Source of the DNA: an uncultured Johnsonella sp.
GTDB taxonomy: Bacteria > Bacillota > Clostridia > Lachnospirales > Lachnospiraceae
NCBI GenBank assembly: GCA_905373785.1
Contig: CAJPUK010000050.1
Coordinates: forward strand, 1 to 13,597
Direction: 5' to 3'
Length of the DNA: 13,597 nt
Numbering within the stretch: the first letter of the stretch is position 1; each line of letters starts with the position of its first letter. The translations under genes and the position numbers were made by a program. Of this stretch, positions 1-7,669 are shown one piece after another. The notes beneath the pieces were generated by a model that was not told the DNA's origin, did not search any database, and saw only the letters and a list, made by a program, of their open reading frames with translations.

Positions 1-628
1 TATATACACTTCCTGTATAGTAAGCTATAGATTCCACGTCCAAATCATCACCGTATCTTATCCATCCTCCATTTGAGAGTCGAACTGTTTCAGAATAAGT
101 GTAATTTGTACTTGGTCTTGAATAATATTGTTTATCTACATAAAGTGTTGTATTTTTTAATTCATAGTAATCTCCTCTATCTACCAGCTTACTGGTATCA
201 AGATATAAGGGTTGACCGTAATAAGCAGGTTTTCCCGCAGTATTATCTTGTGTATATGCATAATGACTCATAAAATCTCTACTGAGCATATATACAAGAT
301 ATTCCGCTTTCGGATATGCCAACTCTCCTGTCCATGCCCCATCAACTCCAACCTTATAACCGTCAGGCGTATTGGCATTAGTTAACATTGATCCTGAATT
401 TGACACATAATAATTACCTATCCATGTGTTATATGCCATATATCCGTCATTGTGAAAATAATACCAAGCTCCGTCTATATTTTGCCAAGTAGACTTAGGA
501 AAACTCCCGTCATTGTTTTGATACCACCAACGTCCTCCTGTTTGTTGCCAAGAACCGGCAAAAGCACTTATAGCAAAAAAGCTTGATAATGCAAATGATA
601 ATATTAATGCCATACTGAATTTTTTCAT
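1..628 (-). CDS. Secreted protein with cell-wall/choline-binding repeats (partial, C-terminus off the left edge)
   Basis: An open frame of 209 codons runs from ATG at 628 to the window edge with no stop, so the C-terminus is missing. Residues 1-24 form a signal peptide (Lys-Lys start, hydrophobic core, cleavage probably after Ala-Phe-Ala). Residues 26-100 hold two to three aromatic wall-binding repeats of the Trp-Trp-Tyr and Trp-Tyr-Tyr-Phe type, with motifs such as GAWYYFHNDGYM and GSMLTN. This arrangement closely matches the C-terminal module of the large surface protein at 1842-5129. Residues 105-209 are Tyr-rich and I do not recognise them. A ribosome binding site (AAAGGAA) lies about 11 bases upstream. 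The product is probably exported and held on wall polymers by the N-terminal repeats, leaving the unknown C-terminal part to carry the activity. It lies 78 bp downstream of the YARHG lipoprotein on the same strand, so co-transcription is possible. Confidence 0.85.
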   Translation of the reverse strand, partial: MKKFSMALILSFALSSFFAISAFAGSWQQTGGRWWYQNNDGSFPKSTWQNIDGAWYYFHNDGYMAYNTWIGNYYVSNSGSMLTNANTPDGYKVGVDGAWTGELAYPKAEYLVYMLSRDFMSHYAYTQDNTAGKPAYYGQPLYLDTSKLVDRGDYYELKNTTLYVDKQYYSRPSTNYTYSETVRLSNGGWIRYGDDLDVESIAYYTGSVY

Positions 629-706
629 AACCTAAGTTCCTTTCATTTTTATAATTTAAGATTTTCAATATAATAATTTTTCATATAAATAATTAACAAA
701 ATATAA

Positions 707-1561
707 CTACCTCAACAAGTCCGCCAAAAACTTAACATTAGCTTTTTCGTATGCATTAAATACACTGTTTTCTATAGCATTAAATTCATCAGGTGTGTAT
801 ATAGGAGTGTACCATACCATAGTATTAAAATATTCTTGTAATTCAGGATCATTGAATTTCCTGCCATGTCTCGCATAGATTTCATTTAAACCTATCCTAA
901 CATCATGGGCATCTATATCTTCAACATCTTCATTAGTAAGATATCTTGAATCGCTATCAGGAAACATGTCGTAATATCTATCAGCTTTAACATTATACAG
1001 TTCCTCTTCATCATCTTCTGTTTCATATACTACAGTAGCCGGCGGAACGGCATTATTAGTTTGCGGTTCTGTATCCTCTTTTGCTTTCTCTGTGTCTTCA
1101 TAGTTTACATAATCATCAAAATTCCATATATCATCTGACTTTTTAGCCAATTCTATATTATGATTATCAGCATAAGTCTCAAAAGCTTTACTTATAAGAG
1201 CCATTGTCATAAATTGAATTTGTGGTATATCATTAAATGTTAATGATCCAACTTCAAAACTATCATTTTCAGTATCTAAAATAAATTGCATTTCAGCATT
1301 TACTTTTTTATCTAATACTTTACAAGTTCCTGTAAACTGTACTATATCTTGATTTTCATCTGATTTAAAATACTCCCAAGCCGGATTACCAAAAAACTCT
1401 CCAAATACCTCGCCATACTCAAGTTCCGGATACAACTCGGGATGCCCGGTTTTTACCATTACAACATGTTCGTCTAATTCAGCTATTGCAGAACACGCTG
1501 TTAATAACAATAAAACTATAGTTACTAACAATACTTTATACTTCCCCAATATTTTTCCCAT
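707..1561 (-). CDS. YARHG-domain lipoprotein
   Basis: The product of about 284 residues has a lipoprotein signal peptide with lipobox Leu-Thr-Ala-Cys; the Cys is residue 23 from the chosen start. Two ATG codons lie in tandem at 1564 and 1561. The GGGAG Shine-Dalgarno is only 2 bases from the first and 5 from the second, so 1561 is preferred. Residues ~35-135 resemble the N-terminal half often found with YARHG proteins (aromatic PAWEYF, then QFTGTCKV and a beta-rich stretch). An acidic Pro/Thr linker follows at ~150-190. The C-terminal ~75 residues are a YARHG domain, with FPDSDSRYLT followed by NEIYARHGRKF and the helical WYTPIYTPDEF segment. YARHG domains are extracellular and occur in many Firmicute envelope proteins; their biochemical role is not established. 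The gene sits between two wall-binding surface proteins on the same strand, which suggests an envelope role. Confidence 0.9.
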   Translation of the reverse strand: MGKILGKYKVLLVTIVLLLLTACSAIAELDEHVVMVKTGHPELYPELEYGEVFGEFFGNPAWEYFKSDENQDIVQFTGTCKVLDKKVNAEMQFILDTENDSFEVGSLTFNDIPQIQFMTMALISKAFETYADNHNIELAKKSDDIWNFDDYVNYEDTEKAKEDTEPQTNNAVPPATVVYETEDDEEELYNVKADRYYDMFPDSDSRYLTNEDVEDIDAHDVRIGLNEIYARHGRKFNDPELQEYFNTMVWYTPIYTPDEFNAIENSVFNAYEKANVKFLADLLR

Positions 1562-1619
1562 CATTTCTCCCTGTCAATATTATTGAACTTTTTTATTATT
1601 TCTTCTATATACAACTTTT

Positions 1620-1658
1620 AGGCTACCACACAAGCAAGTATAACTTATATGATAGCCT
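1620..1658. terminator. Hairpin between the large surface protein gene and the YARHG gene
   Basis: AGGCTACCA at 1620-1628 pairs with TGATAGCCT at 1650-1658, a 9-bp stem with one G-T wobble and a 21-base loop. It lies about 185 bases downstream of the stop at 1842. Neither side has a clean T-run, so it may be a weak terminator, a processing stem or chance. No gene is visible in 1565-1841. Confidence 0.35.
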
Positions 1659-1841
1659 TATTTAGTTAATGATAATTTGTTTTTCCCGATATTCATGCTA
1701 TAGGTCACATCTTCCTTAATCTATGTAACATAGCGATATACATTTTTTGATACATTGCTATAATGTAATATCACAAAATAGCTGTAAAATATGTTCCATG
1801 AATAATTAGGGGTATTTTATAGTTTCTATTCTGCCTTATTA

Positions 1842-4800
1842 TTATCTGCTGACTCCATCCCATGTTCCGTCAGCTCCAAGTAAGTAATTGCCTACTTTTG
1901 TATTGGTAAGCATTACGCCTGAGTCACTTAAGTAGTACCATTTACCGTTCCATACTATCCAACCGGTTCTCATACTTCCCAAAGCATCAGCATTCTGTGC
2001 TTCCATAAAGTACCAATTACCGCCAATGTCTATCCAACCTGTAGTCATATAGCCATCAGAATTGAAGTAGTACCACACTGAACCAACCTGTTTCCAAGTA
2101 CTCTTAGGATAAGAATTGTCGGAATTCTTCAACCACCAACCTCTTGAGTCCTGTACCCAAGTAAAAGATGTTGATGTATTGGGTGCTTGCTGATTTTGCC
2201 TGTTATTTCCTGTACCTTTAGTAGCTGAGCCGCCACCGGAACCCGAACCGCCTCCACGAGAGCCGCCGCCACCGCCGGAACCCGAACCGCCTCCACGAGA
2301 GCTACCGCCACCGCCGGAACCTGAACCGCCACCGGAGCCACTACCTCCTGAGCCGGAACCACCGCCGGAACCGCTACCTCCTGAGCCGGAACCACCGCCG
2401 GAGCCGCTACCTCCTGAGCCGGAACCGCTACCTCCTGAACCTGAACCACCTCCGGAACCGCTACCTCCTGAACCGGAGTTTCCGTTATTAGGAGCGTTAC
2501 TCTTAGGTATTTCTTCTTCTCCTGAATCGTCTAATTGGAAGTTTGTATATAGGGTATTAGCATGTCTTTCACTTAATTTGATATTAGAGTTATTAATTAT
2601 GGTATTTTTTCCATTAACACCCATGGAGTACTTATAAAAAGCTTTTGCACCAATTTCTGTTACAGAAGAAGGAATATTTATATTACCTATACTTCCTGTA
2701 TTAGCATTGCTCTTAGAACCTTCAAACGCTCCATTTCCTATACTTTCCACTCCTTGAGGTAAGTTTATATCTCCTCTATATGTGATACCTGCAAAAGCTG
2801 ATTTTCCTATTTTTTTCAAGTTACTTGAAAATACTATATTTCCACCTATAATAGCATCCTGAAATGCCCCATCTGCTATTTCCGTAACTGAATTGGGTAT
2901 AATCAAATCTCCTGATATATTAATTCCTCTAAAGGCATCCTTACCTATCTTAGTTATACCGTTACCTATATTGATAGTTGTAGGTACTTTTGTATGACCG
3001 TCATCTTCTCTGTCACTTTCCACAGCTTTTAGAAGTTTGATCCAGGGACTTTCATCACCATTAAAGTTATAATCTTTAATAGCCCCCGTACCATTTATGG
3101 TAAGAGTATATGTGTTTGCTTTTCCGATTCCCGAATCAAAATCCACATCCATTTTCCAAGAAAGGTTCCCTTCATTGTGTACAACCGTTTCTGCAGGAGA
3201 TGTAGTTACTTCTTTTCTCAATATATCACTTGCTACCTGATTTAATCCCTCACCTGCTACAGCTATAACATAACAGTAATATGTATTTCCCGGAAACCAA
3301 ATTGTAGTAATTGGGACTTCACTATACTTGCTGCTATATGTTCTTTCTTTTATCAAGTACAATTCTCCCAAATCGGTAATATCTTGATTACTACTAAGTT
3401 GCTCTGCTTTATTCTTATCGAGTTTTAAATCGGTTCTAAATTGATTTGAGTATTTGAAAGTACTTTCCGTAACTATTTCATTAGGATCTTGTGTAACATA
3501 AAGATAATATTCTACCTTTGTACCTGTTTTATCATCTTTTTTTATCTTGTAGGATGAATATACTTCAGAATAATAACCTTTACGTCCATTACCTAAATCA
3601 TAATCACTCAGATTAAAATCATCTACTGTTAATTCTGTAGTAGTCGGTCTTCCAACGCTATCTTCTCTTGAAACATCTGTATAATAAGCGTCATAGTGTT
3701 CTTTTCCACTTTTAACATCGCCTTGTTTATACAACTTTACAGTTGAGTTATTGGTTATTTTATTTTTACCCCAAAAACGACTTGCCTTAACAAAAGCCTT
3801 ATCTCCAACCTCTTCAACTGATGCAGGTATTGTAATATTCCCCAAACTGTCAGATAAGTAGAAGGCTTTTTTCCAAATTTTCTTTAGCGTTGAAGGAAGT
3901 GTAACATTTTTTAATTTTTTCATATTGGCAAATGCCTCATCTATAAGAACACCCTCTACACCTTCATCAATTATGACATTGACTATTTCATCTCTATATG
4001 CAAACCAAGGTGCTTCTTGTAAATAATCGCTATAACCTTTTCCGCTTATTCTAAGTGTCTTATTGCCATCCGTACCATATATGGAATATTCTAAGTTTTT
4101 ACCTATTCTTTGCTTTTCCTTGGGTGCCTGAACTATAATTTGAATATTATGTATGCCATTATCCATATCCAGCACTCTTATAGTGGCTGTACCTTCTTTC
4201 AAAGCTATTATATTATGAATATTATTTATACCTTTATTCACTTGAATAATATCTTCATTCAATGATATTACATCTTTTATTCTCAATGTAATTACATCAC
4301 TTAATAAAGAGTCTAAAACCTCACTTTCTCCCGATACAATACTTGCAGTATAAGTTGACTTTTTAATCTTATTTATAAAACTTATAACATACAGCGAAAA
4401 ATGCTCTGCTGCCACTTCAAGGCTTGCTTCTTTGGCATCAAGTTTTATATCTTCTATTTTCTTAGCCTCGCTGTCCGCATCTTCCAGGTGGTATACTGCA
4501 AGCTCTTTATTTTCATCCAAAGCACTTAGATCAAGGCTTTCAAAGTTGACCTTTACTTCGCCTTTAGAAGTATCCGGTTGCAGTTCTTGTCCGTCCTTAT
4601 CAAGTATCTTTATATCAAATACTATGCTCTCATCCAAGTTTGCTTCTTCTTCCTTAAGTTTCTCATCTATAGCAACTTCCACTTTTTCTTTGTCCGCTTT
4701 TTTAAGCACCTTTTTCACACTTAATCTTGCAGTCTTAGGAAATACTCCTCTATCAGCGTATACATTTACACTTATACCGTCAATACTTACAATCTTATCA

Positions 4801-5129
4801 AAAACCGCTTCCTCATAATCTTCATCTAAAGTAGGAGACTTATTTTCATATACATCATACCTACCTTCAGTCTCTTGTCCGCCTTGATTTTCCAAGCTGC
4901 TTTCTTCTGCCCCTTCTAAAACATTGCCTTCTAAATCATCCTTATTTACCGAAAGCAACTCAAAGCCCGGAAAATCCTTATCTTCACCGGCATTCTCTGC
5001 AGAAGTTGTAAAAACCTCTTGATTTACAATGCTTTCAGACTCGCTTGTTTCTGCATATGCAGGTGAATACGAGAGAGATGAAAACATTAGTACCATTGAT
5101 AAAGCTATAGCACATTTTTTTCTTAACAT
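1842..5129 (-). CDS. Large modular LRR_5 (BspA-like) surface protein with wall-binding repeats
   Basis: The protein has 1095 residues. ATG at 5129 follows AGGAGG at good spacing. Order of parts: signal peptide 1-26 (cleavage after AYA); acidic low-complexity 27-105; a beta-rich region 110-250 of a type common in Firmicute adhesins (GVFPKTARLSV, then EHFSLYVISF); a possible Ig-like region 255-335. LRR_5 core 1 is at ~340-465 (LKNVTLPSTLKKIWKKAF, NITIPASVEEVGDKAF). A fibronectin-III-like segment spans ~510-645. LRR_5 core 2 is at ~655-850 with repeats of IPxSVTEIGxxAF type. A Gly/Ser linker spans 885-968. Residues 990-1095 are aromatic wall-binding repeats (WYYFNSDGYM, GWIDIGGNWYF, GKWYYLSDSGVML). 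No sortase motif is seen, so attachment is probably noncovalent through the repeats. BspA-like LRR proteins often act as adhesins; that role is inferred here. The gene is monocistronic or the first of a surface operon. Confidence 0.92.
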   Translation of the reverse strand: MLRKKCAIALSMVLMFSSLSYSPAYAETSESESIVNQEVFTTSAENAGEDKDFPGFELLSVNKDDLEGNVLEGAEESSLENQGGQETEGRYDVYENKSPTLDEDYEEAVFDKIVSIDGISVNVYADRGVFPKTARLSVKKVLKKADKEKVEVAIDEKLKEEEANLDESIVFDIKILDKDGQELQPDTSKGEVKVNFESLDLSALDENKELAVYHLEDADSEAKKIEDIKLDAKEASLEVAAEHFSLYVISFINKIKKSTYTASIVSGESEVLDSLLSDVITLRIKDVISLNEDIIQVNKGINNIHNIIALKEGTATIRVLDMDNGIHNIQIIVQAPKEKQRIGKNLEYSIYGTDGNKTLRISGKGYSDYLQEAPWFAYRDEIVNVIIDEGVEGVLIDEAFANMKKLKNVTLPSTLKKIWKKAFYLSDSLGNITIPASVEEVGDKAFVKASRFWGKNKITNNSTVKLYKQGDVKSGKEHYDAYYTDVSREDSVGRPTTTELTVDDFNLSDYDLGNGRKGYYSEVYSSYKIKKDDKTGTKVEYYLYVTQDPNEIVTESTFKYSNQFRTDLKLDKNKAEQLSSNQDITDLGELYLIKERTYSSKYSEVPITTIWFPGNTYYCYVIAVAGEGLNQVASDILRKEVTTSPAETVVHNEGNLSWKMDVDFDSGIGKANTYTLTINGTGAIKDYNFNGDESPWIKLLKAVESDREDDGHTKVPTTINIGNGITKIGKDAFRGINISGDLIIPNSVTEIADGAFQDAIIGGNIVFSSNLKKIGKSAFAGITYRGDINLPQGVESIGNGAFEGSKSNANTGSIGNINIPSSVTEIGAKAFYKYSMGVNGKNTIINNSNIKLSERHANTLYTNFQLDDSGEEEIPKSNAPNNGNSGSGGSGSGGGSGSGGSGSGSGGSGSGGGSGSGGSGSGGGSGSGGSGSGGGSGSGGGGSSRGGGSGSGGGGGSRGGGSGSGGGSATKGTGNNRQNQQAPNTSTSFTWVQDSRGWWLKNSDNSYPKSTWKQVGSVWYYFNSDGYMTTGWIDIGGNWYFMEAQNADALGSMRTGWIVWNGKWYYLSDSGVMLTNTKVGNYLLGADGTWDGVSR
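2226..2477. repeat. GC-rich tandem repeats encoding the Gly/Ser linker
   Basis: The DNA encoding residues 885-968 of the surface protein is built from tandem units and is far richer in G+C than its surroundings. One class has a 33-base unit starting CTACCTCCTG at 2341, 2374 and 2428, with a shortened 21-base unit at 2407 and a partial one at 2461. A second class has a 39-base unit starting GAACCCGAACC at 2239 and 2278, with a partial unit at 2317. All unit lengths are multiples of three, so gain or loss of a unit changes linker length without breaking the frame. The long open frame on the same strand at 2129-2449 is only the repeat read in another frame. Confidence 0.9.
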
Positions 5130-5481
5130 ATTATCCTCCTATTTTTGTTTTGTGCTTATGACATTGAATATCTGGTATAACCTTTTTTTAATAACAATTT
5201 CATACAAGAGAACAAATGTTTTAGACATTCATGTTCTCATGCTGATTTTAAATAGATTGCTAAATAGCTTGAGTTATACTAGCTCACTTTTTAATTGCTG
5301 AGTTATTGTGCTGCGATTTATTAAACATTAATTACATTTTTTACTTTTGAAGTACGAACTTTAACATTTGCTTATTATACACTTAATTATTCTTTTAGGC
5401 AATAATAATTCTTTTAGAATATAGAGATTTTTTTTAGTTTTTGTAAAATAATTCTAAAAAGTATTCTTATGAGGTGTTTAG
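5130..5481. other. 352-bp divergent intergenic region between surface protein and XRE regulator
   Basis: This AT-rich region has no coding frame I can support. It carries the AGGAGG site of the surface gene at its left end, a nested inverted repeat at 5208-5238, two copies of ATTCTTTTAG at 5389-5398 and 5408-5417, and the GAGGTG site of the XRE gene at 5471-5476. I could not find a convincing -35/-10 pair for either gene, so the promoters remain unplaced. Confidence 0.5.
5208..5238. promoter_or_regulatory. Nested inverted repeat upstream of the large surface protein gene
   Basis: GAGAACA (5208-5214) pairs with TGTTCTC (5232-5238), and directly inside it AATGT (5215-5219) pairs with ACATT (5225-5229). 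This gives a 12-bp stem with a 2-base bulge and a 5-base loop. No T-run follows in either direction, so a terminator is unlikely. It lies ~80-110 bp upstream of the ATG at 5129 and could be an operator or leader structure. GAACAAATGTTT inside it is one mismatch from the GAAC-N4-GTTC pattern of Gram-positive LexA sites, which may be chance. Confidence 0.4.
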
Positions 5482-5817
5482 TTGAAAGAGCTTAATTATG
5501 TTGAAATAGGACGAAGAATCAAGAAAGCCCGTATTAATATAGGAATCTCTCAAGAGGCTGCTGCCGAACTTTGCGGCTTATCCCCTTCTTTTTACAGCAA
5601 TATTGAAAGAGGGGTTAAAATTATGTCTCTTAATACCTTTATTTCAATATGCTCCGCCTTTTCTTTAAGTGCCGATTATTTACTTAAAGACTCCCTGCCA
5701 AACTCTGACACCAATATACTCAACATTCTTTCTGAGGCAAAGAAATCAGGAAGAGTGCAGTACGAAAAATACATAAAGGCTATAACAGCTCTTGCTGAAG
5801 TTGTAGATCAGCTTTAG
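5482..5817 (+). CDS. XRE-family helix-turn-helix transcriptional regulator
   Basis: The protein has 111 residues. The start is TTG at 5482, chosen because GAGGTG lies five bases upstream and no ATG lies near. Residues ~8-66 form an HTH_3/XRE domain: IGRRIKKARINIGISQEAAA, then LCGLSPSFYSNIERG as recognition helix, then LNTFISICSAFSLSADYLL. The remaining ~45 residues form a short helical tail (QYEKYIKAITALAEVV) with no effector domain, likely for dimerisation. It is probably a cytoplasmic DNA-binding repressor. It is transcribed away from the large surface gene and towards the kinase. Targets are unknown. The sequence TTAGAATATA occurs both upstream (5414-5423) and in the perfect inverted repeat just downstream (5907-5931), so autoregulation is possible but unproven. 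Confidence 0.9.
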   Translation: MKELNYVEIGRRIKKARINIGISQEAAAELCGLSPSFYSNIERGVKIMSLNTFISICSAFSLSADYLLKDSLPNSDTNILNILSEAKKSGRVQYEKYIKAITALAEVVDQL

Positions 5818-5906
5818 CCATTATAGCCCTTATAAGTTTCATTTTGGTATGCTGCCAGCACACTCAATAATATAATTCTCTTACATATAATGCAACAATT
5901 CTGTAA

Positions 5907-5931
5907 ATTAGAATATATTCTATATTCTAAT
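5907..5931. terminator. Perfect 11-bp inverted repeat between convergent XRE and kinase genes
   Basis: ATTAGAATATA (5907-5917) and TATATTCTAAT (5921-5931) are exact reverse complements separated by TTC. The stem is AT-rich and is not followed by a clear T-run on either strand. Because the flanking genes converge here, a weak bidirectional terminator is the simplest reading. Its first ten informative bases also occur upstream of the XRE gene, so a protein-binding site is the alternative. Confidence 0.45.
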
Positions 5932-6021
5932 CTTTGACAGTTGTAGACTAAAAATGCCTACAAATCCTTACAACAGTTTATTTATAGGTATTTTTATAAT
6001 AACACCTATTATATTCCGATC

Positions 6022-7065
6022 TTAATACATATTTACAATAGATACCCCCATAATGATACCTCCTATAATGATATATACAAATATAAGCAATATCTTTCTT
6101 ATTCCCTTGTCCATGTTAAGTTTATATGCCACTTTATCAAAACTACCTACAAAGTAACCTAAACCCAAAGTTGCACCTAAAAGTCCCAAAATCGAAACCG
6201 GATTAAACATCTTTTTAAAAGTAACGCTTGATGTTACAGTCATTAAATAAAAAAACAGTATATATAAATAAGATATTGTCGCTAAAGTCATCTTTACCTT
6301 ATTGCCTGATCTAAAGCCGGGTATACTTCTTATAATCCTTCTTTTAAGTATGCTCTTATTATTGAGCTTATATCCCAATAGATCCAGTATTTCTTCTATT
6401 TCGTAACGGTCAGCCGGTTTCATCGAAGTACACCTTTGTATTATATCCATAAGCTTGGGATCACCTTTATAAAGCTTTTCATTAGGCATTTTACCGCTTA
6501 ACATAACATTCATCAAAACGCCTATCGCATACACATCCGCCTTTCTGTCCGTTTGAATAAAACCGAACTGTTCGGGTGCGGCATAGCCATGAGTTCCCAG
6601 AATCCTTGTATCGGCATTTTTATCTTTATCATACATTCTGGCTATTCCAAAGTCTGTAATTTTAACCCTTCCGCTTTTGTCTATAAGTATATTGTTAGCC
6701 GACAAATCCCTATGTACTATTCCAATATCATGTATGGTACTTACCCCCTTAGCTATTTGCAAAATTACGCTTTTCATATCTCTTACAGAAAATATTCCGT
6801 TTTCAAGCATCTTTTCTTCCAAGGTTTTTGACGGAAAATACTCCATTACCACAAGTATTCCGTATTCATCCTTGGTAATGCCGTATACTGTTACTATATT
6901 TTCATGATCTACATTAATAAGCTTTCTGTAAATGGGAAGAAGTGAAGAGTCTATTCTTTTACAAAGTAAGGTATTTCCTTCTTCATTCCTTACTAATTTA
7001 ATTGCAGTTTTTTCATCTTCTCCTAAAAGCCCTATTTCCTTGTAGTACGCACCGTTAAAAAGCAT
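6022..7065 (-). CDS. Membrane-anchored Hanks-type Ser/Thr protein kinase
   Basis: The 347-residue protein has an N-terminal kinase domain (~10-232) and a C-terminal membrane part. Visible landmarks: probable beta-3 lysine Lys36 (LLCKRI); catalytic loop HRDLSANN with Asp120 and Asn125; DFG at 138-140; GYAAPE with APE at 163-165; helix-F Asp177; Arg220. The glycine loop is degenerate (GLLGEDEK), no helix-C glutamate is obvious, and the usual HRDLKxxN lysine is Ser122. Catalytic Asp, Asn and DFG are intact, so activity is likely. Three hydrophobic segments (~259-279, ~290-307, ~324-343) would anchor it with the kinase in the cytoplasm. There is no PASTA or other sensor domain, unlike the housekeeping PrkC/PknB type. 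ATG at 7065 has a GAGGGGG site. It diverges from the HTH gene at 7241, a pairing that suggests a shared pathway. Substrates are unknown. Confidence 0.93.
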   Translation of the reverse strand: MLFNGAYYKEIGLLGEDEKTAIKLVRNEEGNTLLCKRIDSSLLPIYRKLINVDHENIVTVYGITKDEYGILVVMEYFPSKTLEEKMLENGIFSVRDMKSVILQIAKGVSTIHDIGIVHRDLSANNILIDKSGRVKITDFGIARMYDKDKNADTRILGTHGYAAPEQFGFIQTDRKADVYAIGVLMNVMLSGKMPNEKLYKGDPKLMDIIQRCTSMKPADRYEIEEILDLLGYKLNNKSILKRRIIRSIPGFRSGNKVKMTLATISYLYILFFYLMTVTSSVTFKKMFNPVSILGLLGATLGLGYFVGSFDKVAYKLNMDKGIRKILLIFVYIIIGGIIMGVSIVNMY

Positions 7066-7099
7066 GCTTCCCCCTCTTATTATAATAATTCATAGTCTT

Positions 7100-7118
7100 T
7101 AGTTTAAACTTTAAACTA
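7100..7118. promoter_or_regulatory. 19-bp palindrome in the kinase/HTH divergent promoter region (candidate operator)
   Basis: TAGTTTAAACTTTAAACTA is a perfect 9-bp inverted repeat around a single central base. It covers the -10 and part of the spacer of the likely minus-strand kinase promoter (-35 TTTACA at 7124-7129, -10 TAAACT at 7101-7106, 17-base spacer). A half-site, TAGTTTA, recurs at 7174-7180 overlapping the -10 of the plus-strand promoter. This geometry is what one expects for an operator controlling both genes; the binding protein is unknown. Confidence 0.6.
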
Positions 7119-7155
7119 TTCTTTGTAAATGATATTTAAAAGATTATTGCATTTA

Positions 7156-7184
7156 TTGATATAAATAATATTTTAGTTTATAAT
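7156..7184 (+). promoter_or_regulatory. Sigma-A-type promoter for the HTH gene
   Basis: TTGATA (7156-7161), a 17-base spacer and TATAAT (7179-7184) form a near-consensus promoter directed at the HTH gene. The start point would be near 7191, giving a leader of about 50 bases to ATG 7241. Confidence 0.75.
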
Positions 7185-7240
7185 TCAGACGTTGTATATA
7201 GAATCAAATATTCAAAATTTCACAACCTATGGAAAAAGAT

Positions 7241-7669
7241 ATGAAAAAGAAAACCACAACCGAATTACTTAATATACTTGCCAATGAGAAAAATATAAAA
7301 AACTATATTAAAGATAATAAAGATGAACTGGAAGCTAAAGCCTTGTATGAGGAACTGGAAAGGCTTTTAGAAAAATATAAATTAACAAAAGCTGAGGTTA
7401 TCAAACGCTCCAACCTACAATCAGGTTACGGATATCAGATATTTAACGGCACCAAAGAAAACCCTTCCAGAGACAAACTTTTGGCTCTTTGTGTTGCCAT
7501 GAAGATAAATTTTGATGAAGTACAAAAAGTACTTACTCTGGCAAATTGCGGTATACTGTATCCAAGGCATATCAGAGACAGTATTATAATAAATGCCGTC
7601 AATAAAGGTATTGGTTTACAAAAACTAAACCGGCTTTTATGTGATATGGATATGGATATACTGGAATAA
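7241..7669 (+). CDS. Kinase-associated helix-turn-helix (XRE-like) protein
   Basis: The chosen start, ATG 7241, gives 142 residues and has GGAAAAAG just upstream. An in-frame ATG at 7229 would add four residues but lacks a ribosome binding site. Residues ~1-45 are helical and charged. Residues ~48-100 form an XRE-like HTH: YKLTKAEVIKRSNL, then SGYGYQIFNGTKENPSRDKL, then CVAMKINFDEVQKVLTLANC. A helical tail follows (YPRHIRDSIIINAVNKG, then GLQKLNRLLCDM). From memory, proteins of this shape are frequent beside Ser/Thr kinase genes in Lachnospiraceae and relatives, which fits the divergent kinase here. It is probably a cytoplasmic DNA-binding partner or substrate of that kinase; neither is demonstrated. 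A near-consensus promoter (7156-7184) drives it, and weak and strong terminators follow. Confidence 0.85.
   Translation: MKKKTTTELLNILANEKNIKNYIKDNKDELEAKALYEELERLLEKYKLTKAEVIKRSNLQSGYGYQIFNGTKENPSRDKLLALCVAMKINFDEVQKVLTLANCGILYPRHIRDSIIINAVNKGIGLQKLNRLLCDMDMDILE

Noticed and set aside
2129..2449. 106-residue Val/Pro/Ala-rich open frame
   Set aside because: It is the Gly/Ser repeat DNA of the surface protein read in another frame on the same strand.
4432..4818. 128-residue Ser/Leu-rich plus-strand frame
   Set aside because: Antisense shadow of the large surface protein gene, with no ribosome binding site or domain.
5211..5222. LexA-like box GAACAAATGTTT
   Set aside because: One mismatch from the half-site pattern and embedded in a larger inverted repeat; no SOS gene is nearby.
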